A stretch of DNA of 11,300 bases, taken from an uncultured Collinsella sp. GTDB taxonomy: Bacteria; Actinomycetota; Coriobacteriia; Coriobacteriales; Coriobacteriaceae. The DNA lies in NCBI GenBank assembly GCA_900550785.1, contig URTL01000057.1:1-11300 (forward strand). Direction: 5' to 3'. Positions 5,226 through 11,269 of this stretch are shown here, piece after piece. The translations under genes were made by a program, and so were the position numbers. The notes beneath the pieces are model-generated. The model worked only from the letters and a program-made list of their open reading frames with translations. It was not told the origin of the DNA and made no database searches. How positions within the stretch are numbered: the stretch's first letter is position 1; the number at the start of each line of letters is the position of its first letter.

Positions 5226-7634
5226 CTATTTCGTCTTGCCGGTAATGAGCGTCTTAAGACCCAGGCCGATCAGACCCAGGCCCATGCGCACGCGACCGGG
5301 GCGATGGCGCTCGATGGCCTTGGTCTTGCCAGCGGGCTTATCGCGACGGGCGCTCGTCTCGGGTGCGGGCTTGGTGACCTGCGGATCGGGCTGAGGTGCA
5401 GGTGCAGGCTCGGGCTCAATGACGGTAGCCTGGACCTTCTGAACCTCGGTTGTGGCCGGCTGCGGTTCGGGCTCCGGCTGAGATACGAGTGCGGGTTCTG
5501 CCTTGGCGGCGGCCTCGGCGTTGCGATAGGCACGCTCCAGCAGAGCTTCCTGCGAGTTGAAGGGTTTTTCACCCTCTGCACGCTCCACGGGGACCCAGGT
5601 GCCGTCGCTCGTGAGGCTGCGGGCCTTCACGTTGTCCCGCAGCTGCATGCCCATGTACTCGTGCACTAGGGCGCGGCAGGTGGGGTCGAGCACGGGGAAG
5701 GCGATCTCCACGCGGTGCTCGGTGTTGCGCGTCATCATATCGGCTGAGCTCAGGTAAATCATGTCCGAGTCCACGCCGAAAGCATAGACGCGCGCGTGCT
5801 CCAAAAAGCGTCCGACGATGGAGCGGACATGCACGTTCTCGGTCTTGCCCGGAACACCGGGCTTGAGGCACGAGATGCCGCGGATGATCATGTCTACGCG
5901 CACGCCGGCACACGATGCCTCGGCGATCTTGTCGATAACCTCGCGGTCGGTCAGTGAGTTGAGCTTAAAGAACACGCGGGCGGGCTCGCCGGCAAGGGCG
6001 CGCTGGATCTCGCGGTCAAGCCCGCGCATGATGAGCGGTTTCAGTCCGACGGGCGCCACACCCAGGAAGCGGTAATCGCCGCGCAGGTTGCCCAGCGACA
6101 GGTTGCGGAAGAACAGGTTGGCGTCCTCGCCGATGCCGGGGTGAGCGGTCATGAGCATAAAGTCGCTGTAGAGTTTGGCCGTCTTCTCATTAAAGTTGCC
6201 GGTGCCCAGCAGCGTCAGGCGCGTTAGCGCCATGCCCTCGCGATAGGTGAGCTGGCAGATCTTGGAGTGGCACTTAAAGCCTTCGGAGCCGTAGATGACG
6301 GTGCAGCCTGCCTCTTCCAGACGCTCGGCCCACTCGATGTTGTTCTGCTCGTCAAAGCGGGCGCGGAGCTCCATGAGCACCGTGACCTCTTTGCCGTTCT
6401 CGGCGGCATCGATCAGCGACTCGCATAGGCGGCTCTGCTTGGCCACGCGGTAGAGCGTGATGCGCAACGAGATGCACTCGGGGTCGTAGGCTGCCTCGTG
6501 TACCAGATCCAGGAACGGATTCATGGCCTCGTAAGGGTAGAAGAGCAGCTTGTCGTGCTGCAGCACCTGCTCGCGGATGGAGCGGGTCATGTCGATGGTG
6601 GGGTTGGGCTGTGGCTTAAACGGCGTAAAGAGCAGCTCGTTGCGCAGGTGCTCGGGAATCTTGCCCTCAATGCCAAAGACGTAGCCCAGGTTGAGCGGGA
6701 TATCGCAGGTAAAGACAGAGCGGCGCGAAAGCTCGAGCGCCTTGCGGATAGTCTTGAGCGTCGCCTTCTCGAGCGACCCCGAGACCGCGAGCACTACCGG
6801 CTGCAGGCGCAGGCGCTTCTTGAGAATGCGCTTCATGTGCTGGCGGTAGTCCTCTTCCTCTTCGACGCCCTCTCCGTCCGGATCGATGTCGGCGTTGCGG
6901 GTGACGCGGATCAGCGCACGATCCAGCGGCTTATAGGAGCCAAAGCAGCTGTCCAGGCAGGCGAGGATGACGTCCTCGAGCAAGATGTAGGAGTAGGTGC
7001 CGGTGGGCGAGGGGATCTCGACCACGCGGTTCATCGAGGCGGGAATCTCGATAAGGCCCAGTAAGCTCTCCTCGTCGGTGGCGCCGTCCAGACCACAGGC
7101 CAGATAGAGCGCGCCGTTGCGCAGGTTGGGGAAGGGGTGGCGAGGATCGATGACCAGCGGCGAGATGACCGGCGACACGTAGGCCTGGAAGTAGCGGGTT
7201 ACAAAGGTGCGCTCCTCGGGCGTAAGCGAATCGATGCGGGCGCGGTGAAAGCCCAAGGTGTCGAGCTTGCCCTCGATGCTCTTAAAGATGGACTCCCAAC
7301 GGGTAAGGAGCCCGGGCAGCTCTGCCATGACGGCGTCGACCTGCTCGGAGGCGGTCATATTGCTCTTGTTATCGACAGGCTGTTTTTTGAGTTCTGCCAG
7401 GTCGGACAGGCCGCCCACGCGTACCATAAGGAATTCGTCGAGGTTGGACTCGAAGATCGAGACGAATTTAAGGCGCTCGAACAGCGGCACGGACTCATCG
7501 AAGGCCTCGTCGAGCACGCGGTTGTCAAAGCGCAGCCAGCTGAGCTCTCGATTTTGCGTGTACGAGAAGTCGCGCGGCGGCTTGCGCTGCTTAGCGGCCT
7601 TTTGCTTCTTTTCGATTTTGCTCGGCATATGCAT
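5226..7634 (-). CDS. ppk1: Polyphosphate kinase 1 with an unusual C-terminal tail
   Basis: Reversibly transfers the terminal phosphate of ATP to a growing inorganic polyphosphate chain. The protein has 802 residues; E. coli PPK has 688. After a Lys-rich start, the N-terminal domain begins at NRELSWLRFDNRVLDEA and contains ESNLDEFLMVRVGGL. The phospholipase-D-like catalytic half carries LYRVAKQS, the phosphorylated His456 in EGFKCHSKI, and the second conserved His613 in FLEHARVYAFG, with SSADMMTRN after it. The extra length is at the C-terminus: from about 690 a linker, a Pro/Glu-rich stretch (about 714-762), a basic stretch (763-783) and a Gly/Leu-rich hydrophobic end (MGLGLIGLGLKTLITG, 784-799). 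Neither ATG 7634 nor the in-frame ATG 7628 has a strong ribosome binding site, so the first two residues are uncertain. Divergent from arcA; no exopolyphosphatase gene is adjacent here. Confidence 0.96.
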   Translation of the reverse strand: MHMPSKIEKKQKAAKQRKPPRDFSYTQNRELSWLRFDNRVLDEAFDESVPLFERLKFVSIFESNLDEFLMVRVGGLSDLAELKKQPVDNKSNMTASEQVDAVMAELPGLLTRWESIFKSIEGKLDTLGFHRARIDSLTPEERTFVTRYFQAYVSPVISPLVIDPRHPFPNLRNGALYLACGLDGATDEESLLGLIEIPASMNRVVEIPSPTGTYSYILLEDVILACLDSCFGSYKPLDRALIRVTRNADIDPDGEGVEEEEDYRQHMKRILKKRLRLQPVVLAVSGSLEKATLKTIRKALELSRRSVFTCDIPLNLGYVFGIEGKIPEHLRNELLFTPFKPQPNPTIDMTRSIREQVLQHDKLLFYPYEAMNPFLDLVHEAAYDPECISLRITLYRVAKQSRLCESLIDAAENGKEVTVLMELRARFDEQNNIEWAERLEEAGCTVIYGSEGFKCHSKICQLTYREGMALTRLTLLGTGNFNEKTAKLYSDFMLMTAHPGIGEDANLFFRNLSLGNLRGDYRFLGVAPVGLKPLIMRGLDREIQRALAGEPARVFFKLNSLTDREVIDKIAEASCAGVRVDMIIRGISCLKPGVPGKTENVHVRSIVGRFLEHARVYAFGVDSDMIYLSSADMMTRNTEHRVEIAFPVLDPTCRALVHEYMGMQLRDNVKARSLTSDGTWVPVERAEGEKPFNSQEALLERAYRNAEAAAKAEPALVSQPEPEPQPATTEVQKVQATVIEPEPAPAPQPDPQVTKPAPETSARRDKPAGKTKAIERHRPGRVRMGLGLIGLGLKTLITGKTK

Positions 7635-7663
7635 CTGTCCGTTCAGTCCCTACGGGGGACGGT

Positions 7664-7691
7664 AGCCTAACACTATTTCCTATTGTCTCAA
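7664..7691 (-). promoter_or_regulatory. Candidate sigma-70-type promoter of ppk1
   Basis: On the minus strand, TTGAGA (complement of 7686-7691) and TAGGCT (complement of 7664-7669) are separated by 16 bp, about 30 bp before the ppk1 start. The -35 is a good match and the -10 a weak one (TA...T only). Confidence 0.35.
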
Positions 7692-7822
7692 TTTAGTCGA
7701 CCTATGGCGCGGACGTATCGCGCGAACGGTATCTTTACCTACTTATTACGCTGACGATCCGAAGCACTAACGTCCGGTGCTTTGAGCAAGCGATCTATAT
7801 CCTCACTCAACTGGTGAGAATG

Positions 7823-7840
7823 TATGAATAAGAATGATAG
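7823..7840 (+). promoter_or_regulatory. ARG-box-like site upstream of arcA (weak)
   Basis: TATGAATAAGAATGATAG resembles the ArgR/AhrC operator (TNTGAAT-WWWW-ATTCANW). The left half is a full match, the spacer has one G, and the right half matches only partly. It lies about 360 bp upstream of the arcA start. A close relative is upstream of the second arcA at 10929-10946. Confidence 0.3.
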
Positions 7841-7955
7841 CAAGCTGAATATAATCGAATGTAGCTCGAATCGAGGGCAAGTGTCATTAATATGCAGAAA
7901 ACCGTTTTCACTATGCAATTTTGAATCATGGATAACTTTGAGTGTTCAATCTTGA

Positions 7956-7986
7956 TTTCCTAGAAAAATAACGTTTACCTAGGAAA
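7956..7986. repeat. Inverted repeat TTTCCTAG/CTAGGAAA upstream of arcA
   Basis: TTTCCTAG at 7956-7963 and CTAGGAAA at 7979-7986 are perfect complements with a 15-bp spacer, 23 bp between arm centres (about two helical turns). The form suits a dimeric DNA-binding protein. No counterpart with the same sequence is seen upstream of the second arcA. Confidence 0.4.
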
Positions 7987-8035
7987 ATCTGCTTTACGAA
8001 ACTGAAGTGCATCATGGGAAATCATATGCGATATA

Positions 8036-8101
8036 CCGTTCATCGCACTTTGCTGACCGTTCGGGGGCGAGGTGGAATTGCGGGTGGTTTTTGGATATAA
8101 C
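8036..8101 (+). promoter_or_regulatory. arcA promoter with two CCGTTC boxes 21 bp apart
   Basis: CCGTTC occurs at 8036-8041 and 8057-8062, exactly 21 bp (two turns of DNA) apart. The second leads into a GC-rich block ending GAGGTGGAA. A -10 candidate TATAAC is at 8096-8101, and TGGAAT at 8073-8078, 17 bp before it, is a poor -35. The same boxes with the same distances occur upstream of the second arcA (11122-11187) although the bases between have changed. That is direct comparative evidence that they matter. A poor -35 with tandem upstream boxes suggests dependence on an activator. The protein is unknown. Confidence 0.65.
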
Positions 8102-8147
8102 TAGAGCTGTCAGCAAGCAGCGTCCCATACGGAGGGGCGCTGATACA

Positions 8148-8167
8148 TTCGGCCAGTAAGGCCCGAA
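8148..8167 (+). promoter_or_regulatory. Leader hairpin just before the arcA ribosome binding site
   Basis: TTCGGCC (8148-8154) pairs with GGCC(C)GAA (8160-8167) with one bulged C and a 5-base loop. In the second arcA leader the equivalent stem gains an extra C on one side and a matching G on the other (11232-11252), so pairing is kept while sequence and loop change. It ends 8 bases before AGGAGG and may influence translation. Confidence 0.5.
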
Positions 8168-8170
8168 AGA

Positions 8171-8183
8171 AAGGTAGGAGGCC
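8171..8183 (+). promoter_or_regulatory. arcA ribosome binding site with unusually tight spacing
   Basis: AAGGTAGGAGGCC precedes the ATG. The best Shine-Dalgarno match, AGGAGG (8176-8181), is only 2 bases from the ATG, whereas 5-9 is usual; the overlapping AAGG at 8171-8174 would give a spacing of 9. The arrangement is identical at the second arcA (11257-11269). Confidence 0.6.
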
Positions 8184-9425
8184 ATGACGAAAGGTCTGCA
8201 CGTGCCTTCCGAGATCGGCAAGCTCAGGAAGGTCTGCCTGCACCGTCCCGGCGACGAGCTCCTCAACCTGCCGCCCGACGAGCTCGAGCGACTCCTGTTC
8301 GACGACGTCCCGTTCCTGGAGGTCGCACAGCAGGAGCACGACACCTTCGCCCAGATCCTGAGGGACCAGGGCGTGGAGGTCCTCTACCTCGAGAACCTCG
8401 TCGCCGAGGTGTTCGACCAGGTCCCCGGCGCCCGCGCCGAGTTCACCGACCAGTACATCGCCGAGGCAGGCATCCGCGGCCAGCACATGCCGCAGATCGT
8501 CCGCGAGAAGCTGGACTCCATCGAGGACAACCTCGAGTTCGTCAAGAAGACCATGGCCGGCATGACCAAGGCCGAGATCGACCTGCCCCTCACGGCGTCC
8601 ACGACCCTCGACTCCCTGGTCAACTCCGAGTCCGAGTCCGACCTGATCATCGACCCGATGCCCAACCTCTACTTCACCCGCGACCCGTTCGCGGTCGTCG
8701 GCGAGGGCGTCAACCTCAACCGCATGTACTCGGTCACCCGCAACCGCGAGACCCTGTACGGCAAGTACGTCTTCAAGTACCACCCCGACTACAAGGACGT
8801 CTCCCTGTACTTCCGCCGCGACTGCCAGTTCCACACCGAGGGCGGCGACGTGCTGAACATCAACGAGAAGACCCTCGCCGTCGGCATCTCCCAGCGCACC
8901 CAGGCCGCCGCTATCGACGTCATGGCCCAGAACATCTTCTGGAACTCCGACTCCAAGGTCGAGCGCATCCTGGCCTTCGACATCCCGGTCTCGCGCGCCT
9001 TCATGCACCTCGACACGGTCTTCACCCAGATCGACGTCGATAAGTTCACGATCCACCCCGCCATCATGGGCACCCTGCGCGTCTACGAGCTGACCGCCGG
9101 CAAGAACCCGGGCGACGTGAACATCCGCCTGATCGAGGACACCCTCGAGCACGTCCTGGAGGACGCCACCGGCGTCGACCAGGTCAAGCTGATCCCCTGC
9201 GGCGGCGGCGACCCGATCGCGGCCTCCCGCGAGCAGTGGAACGACGGCTCCAACACCCTGTGCGTCGAGCCCGGCAAGATCTGCGTCTACGCCCGCAACA
9301 CCGTCACCAACGACGTGCTGTACAAGGAGGGCCTGGACCTTCTCGTCGTGCCCTCCGCCGAGCTCTCCCGCGGCCGCGGCGGCCCGCGCTGCATGAGCAT
9401 GCCCTTCTGGCGCGAGGACCTCTAA
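8184..9425 (+). CDS. arcA: Arginine deiminase (first copy)
   Basis: Cytoplasmic enzyme that hydrolyses L-arginine to L-citrulline and ammonia, the first step of the energy-yielding arginine deiminase pathway. Its 413 residues are normal for the family. The guanidine-modifying fold residues are visible: Asp167 in YFTRDPFAVVG, Glu219 and His217 in FHTEGGD, His275 and Asp277 in MHLDTVFTQID, and the nucleophile Cys403 in RGGPRCMSMPFWRE. Codon choice is extreme, almost always C- or G-ending (CTC, GAC, CGC, AAG), unlike rlmD and the aminotransferase, which suggests very high expression. The start is fixed by the family N-terminus and AGGAGG, and a strong terminator follows. arcB, arcC and an arginine/ornithine antiporter are not in the window. 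A second copy begins 3,086 bases downstream. Confidence 0.97.
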   Translation: MTKGLHVPSEIGKLRKVCLHRPGDELLNLPPDELERLLFDDVPFLEVAQQEHDTFAQILRDQGVEVLYLENLVAEVFDQVPGARAEFTDQYIAEAGIRGQHMPQIVREKLDSIEDNLEFVKKTMAGMTKAEIDLPLTASTTLDSLVNSESESDLIIDPMPNLYFTRDPFAVVGEGVNLNRMYSVTRNRETLYGKYVFKYHPDYKDVSLYFRRDCQFHTEGGDVLNINEKTLAVGISQRTQAAAIDVMAQNIFWNSDSKVERILAFDIPVSRAFMHLDTVFTQIDVDKFTIHPAIMGTLRVYELTAGKNPGDVNIRLIEDTLEHVLEDATGVDQVKLIPCGGGDPIAASREQWNDGSNTLCVEPGKICVYARNTVTNDVLYKEGLDLLVVPSAELSRGRGGPRCMSMPFWREDL

Positions 9426-9458
9426 GGTCTTCAAGGACCCGTATAGGTCTTAATACAT

Positions 9459-9480
9459 ACATCTAGCTGCCATTAGATGT
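9459..9480 (+). repeat. Small hairpin after arcA
   Basis: ACATCTA (9459-9465) pairs with TAGATGT (9474-9480) around an 8-base loop, 5 bases before the main terminator stem. It may help stabilise or fold the arcA 3' end. Confidence 0.5.
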
Positions 9481-9485
9481 CTCCC

Positions 9486-9523
9486 AATGGGGCGGTGCGG
9501 GTTTTCGCACCGCCCCATTCTTG
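9486..9523 (+). terminator. Intrinsic terminator of arcA
   Basis: A perfect 14-bp stem, AATGGGGCGGTGCG (9486-9499) with CGCACCGCCCCATT (9506-9519), has a GGTTTT loop and is followed by CTTGTAT. It makes arcA a single-gene transcript, apart from any read-through into the aminotransferase. Confidence 0.88.
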
Positions 9524-9574
9524 TATGAGGAACGTCAATACGATTGGATGACTGCTTTTGTAAGGAGCTTGGCC

Positions 9575-10698
9575 ATGGATATCAAGGCAATCGGCGTTGA
9601 GGAATGGCTTAACGTTTGGGAGAAGAGCGCCACGTGGGATATCGCCCAGTCGACGATTTCGTCGCTTACCATGGGCGAGCTTCGCGCGCTCGACGAGCAG
9701 GACGGCGCCACGTTCTATGAACGCCTGGACCGCGAGAAGATGAGCTACGGCTGGATCGAGGGTTCGCCGGAGTTTAAGGCCGAGGTTGCCGAGCTGTATC
9801 GTCGCGAGGTCAATCCCGATCACATTCTTCAGACCAATGGCTGCACGGGCGCTAACCTCAACGCCATCATGGCTGTAGTCGAGCCCGGCGACCACGTTAT
9901 CGCCGAGTGGCCTACCTATGCGCCGCTCTACGAGATTCCGCGTACGCTCGGCGCCGAGGTCGAGTATTGGGAGCTTCGCGAGGAACTCGGCTGGAAGCCC
10001 GATATCGAGGAGCTCAAGCGTCTGGTGCGTCCCGATACCAAGCTCATCTGCATCAACAACGCATCGAACCCCATCGGAACGGTGCTCGATGCCGATACGC
10101 TCGGCCAGATTGCCGAGATCGCCCGCTCGGTGGGCGCCTATGTTCTTTGCGACGAGGTGTACCTGCCGCTTGAGAACACCGAGGACTTTATGTCGATGGC
10201 CGACGTGTACGAGAAAGCCATCGTCACCAACTCGGTGTCCAAGACCTATTCGACGCCTGCGGCCCGCGTGGGCTGGGTTGTGGCAGACGAAGAGGTATTA
10301 ACCACATTCGCACTTACCGCGACTACACCATGATTTGCGGCGGCGTGTTCAACGACGCCCTGGCGACCTATGTGCTCGAGCACAAGGACAAGATCCTCGA
10401 GCGCAATCGCAAGATCGTGTTTGGCAACCGCGATATCGCGCAGGCTTGGATCGATACGCAGCAGCGTGTCTCCTGGACGGCCCCGCAGGGTGTGTCCACC
10501 TCGTTTATCCAGCTGGACATTCCCGAGGATGACGAGGAGTTCTGCAAGCGCCTGCTGTCCGAGAGGGGAGTGCTGCTGGTACCTGGCAGCCGCTTTGAGC
10601 TTCCCTGTGGCGCACGCCTGGGCTACTGCGCGAGCGAGGACGTTCTGCGCGAGGGCCTGAGGCTTTTGGGCGAGGCGCTGGCGGAGTTCGATCGCTAG
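9575..10698 (+). pseudogene. ArcT-like PLP-dependent aminotransferase (class I/II), broken by a single-base frameshift
   Basis: Fold-type I aminotransferase. The start at 9575 is preceded by AAGGAG (9562-9567) at 7 bases; an ATG at 9521 in the same frame lies at the terminator and is unlikely. The first frame runs to a TGA at 10331-10333 and contains Asn165 in NASNPIG, Asp193 in LCDEVYLP and the PLP-binding Lys223 in SVSKTYSTPAARVGW. At about 10297 the homology moves to another frame: after ADEEV the expected continuation INHIRTYRDYTMICGG is read one base earlier, and that frame runs to TAG 10698 with RLGY near the end. One lost base (GTAATT to GTATT) explains it. Repaired, the protein would be about 374 residues, a normal length. 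Transaminases called ArcT occur in arginine deiminase clusters of lactic acid bacteria, so the arcA context fits, but the substrate is unproven. A sequencing error would restore a working gene. Confidence 0.85.
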
Positions 10699-10746
10699 GA
10701 TTCCGACGGCTCTCAAAACCGCTCAAATCTGTCTACGATTATCGAT

Positions 10747-10785
10747 AACAGTCCCGTTTCCCATGAGGGGAGCGGGACTGTTTTT
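10747..10785 (+). terminator. Intrinsic terminator after the aminotransferase
   Basis: AACAGTCCCG (10747-10756) pairs with CGGGACTGTT (10773-10782). Inner TTTCCC and GGGGAG extend the stem to 16 pairs with some G-T pairs, around an ATGA loop. The run of T continues to 10785. Confidence 0.9.
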
Positions 10786-10865
10786 CTATACCGAGAAGTC
10801 AAGTTGTTAAAAATGAGGCCGTAAGGCGAGCCGGTATCCGATGGGCCTTATACTGAGCTTCCGGT

Positions 10866-10892
10866 GAACGGTATCAAGCGTCTGGTAAACGG
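10866..10892 (-). promoter_or_regulatory. Inverted pair of CCGTTC-type boxes, 21 bp apart
   Basis: GAACGG at 10866-10871 and AAACGG at 10887-10892 are the reverse complements of CCGTTC and CCGTTT, exactly 21 bp apart. Spacing and sequence match the direct pairs just upstream of each arcA promoter, but the orientation is opposite and they lie about 230-256 bp further upstream. They could be a distal site for the same protein. Confidence 0.45.
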
Positions 10893-10907
10893 TCATTTGT
10901 TACCAGA
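10881..10907. repeat. Inverted repeat TCTGGTAA/TTACCAGA
   Basis: A perfect 8-bp repeat at 10881-10888 and 10900-10907 with an 11-bp spacer. Its left arm overlaps the AAACGG box, so the two may be alternative or overlapping protein sites. Confidence 0.45.
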
Positions 10908-10928
10908 AATGAATAGGACAAACTTTTT

Positions 10929-10946
10929 TCTGAATAAAAATGAAAA
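10929..10946 (+). promoter_or_regulatory. ARG-box-like site upstream of the second arcA
   Basis: TCTGAATAAAAATGAAAA has a full TGAAT left half and an all-A/T centre, close to the B. subtilis AhrC operator as I recall it (CATGAATAAAAATTCAAG). The right half matches only partly. The 13-mer TGAATAA(A/G)AATGA is shared with the region upstream of the first arcA, 339 and 359 bp before the respective start codons. Confidence 0.35.
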
Positions 10947-11015
10947 TGGTTGAGACGCGGTATGAATCGCTAATTCTATTCATAGCTTTATTGGAAATAT
11001 GCAATTTGAGGGTGG

Positions 11016-11087
11016 TTTAATAAAGTTTAGTTCCATTTGCTATCTGGATTGAAAACGCGTTTAAGCACGTAAATAAACTTTATTAAA
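11016..11087. repeat. Perfect 14-bp inverted repeat upstream of the second arcA
   Basis: TTTAATAAAGTTTA (11016-11029) is the exact reverse complement of TAAACTTTATTAAA (11074-11087), with 44 bases between. It ends 35 bp before the first CCGTTC box. Such a perfect match in diverging DNA suggests a selected site or a recent duplication. Confidence 0.6.
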
Positions 11088-11121
11088 TCAAAGTGTGCCA
11101 TGCGTGAAGTATATGTGTATG

Positions 11122-11187
11122 CCGTTCACCCCTCATATAAAACCGTTCGGGGGCGAGGTGGAAGTATGGACTGATTTTGGATATAAA
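11122..11187 (+). promoter_or_regulatory. Promoter of the second arcA with two CCGTTC boxes 21 bp apart
   Basis: CCGTTC at 11122-11127 and 11143-11148, the GC-rich block ending GAGGTGGAA, a poor -35 TGGAAG at 11159-11164 and a -10 TATAAA at 11182-11187 reproduce the layout of the first arcA promoter base for base in spacing (21, 39 and 88 bp). The 14 bases between the two boxes are largely different. Confidence 0.65.
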
Positions 11188-11231
11188 TATGTCGTCAGCA
11201 ATAACGCCTCACACGGAGGGGCGCTAACGAA

Positions 11232-11252
11232 TCGGCCCTGACAAGGGCCCGA
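11232..11252 (+). promoter_or_regulatory. Leader hairpin before the second arcA
   Basis: TCGGCCC (11232-11238) pairs with GGGCC(C)GA (11245-11252) with one bulged C and a 6-base loop. Compared with the first copy, the stem gains a matched C-G pair, a compensated change. Confidence 0.5.
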
Positions 11253-11269
11253 AAGAAAGGTAGGAGGCC

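Larger units (their letters stand above)
7635..8035. other. AT-rich intergenic region between divergent ppk1 and arcA
   Basis: No credible gene is present; frames on the plus strand up to 7670 are shadows of ppk1. Composition drops from GC-rich coding to clearly AT-rich from about 7780. Contents: the ppk1 promoter candidate, an isolated GAACGG at 7724-7729, an ARG-box-like site at 7823-7840, the word TATGCAATTT at 7913-7922, and an inverted repeat at 7956-7986. TATGCAATTT recurs upstream of the second arcA (10999-11008) at the same distance from the start codon (271 bases in each case), so the two regions are probably homologous though diverged. Confidence 0.6.
10786..11121. other. AT-rich region upstream of the second arcA
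   Basis: No credible gene is seen. The region is strongly AT-rich from about 10895 and holds the inverted CCGTTC-type pair (10866-10892), an 8-bp inverted repeat (10881-10907), an ARG-box-like site (10929-10946), a TATGAAT/ATTCATA inverted repeat (10961-10967 and 10978-10984) and a 14-bp inverted repeat (11016-11087). It corresponds to the region upstream of the first arcA, with patchy similarity that strengthens towards the promoter. Confidence 0.6.

Noticed and set aside
6498..7670. Plus-strand frames opposite ppk1
   Set aside because: Both overlap the conserved PPK1 coding sequence on the other strand and resemble no known family.
7639..7729. Single CCGTTC (7639-7644) and GAACGG (7724-7729) words near the ppk1 start
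   Set aside because: They are unpaired at 21 bp, and a six-base word is expected several times by chance on two strands of a window this size. Not counted as sites.
7762..7782. Hairpin AAGCAC/GTGCTT between ppk1 and arcA
   Set aside because: Only 6 bp with a 9-base loop, no T-run and no counterpart upstream of the second arcA; likely chance.
8040..9434. 464-codon open frame on the minus strand
   Set aside because: It is antisense to arcA. The strong C-ending codon bias of arcA removes stop codons on the other strand. The protein is low-complexity in Val, Asp, Gly and Leu.
9521..9574. Earlier ATG at 9521 for the aminotransferase
   Set aside because: It sits at the tail of the arcA terminator without a ribosome binding site, while the ATG at 9575 has AAGGAG at good spacing and fits the family N-terminus.
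10961..10984. TATGAAT/ATTCATA as a full ARG box
   Set aside because: The half-sites are separated by 10 bases instead of the 4 of a true ARG box, so it is kept only as an inverted repeat within the AT-rich region.
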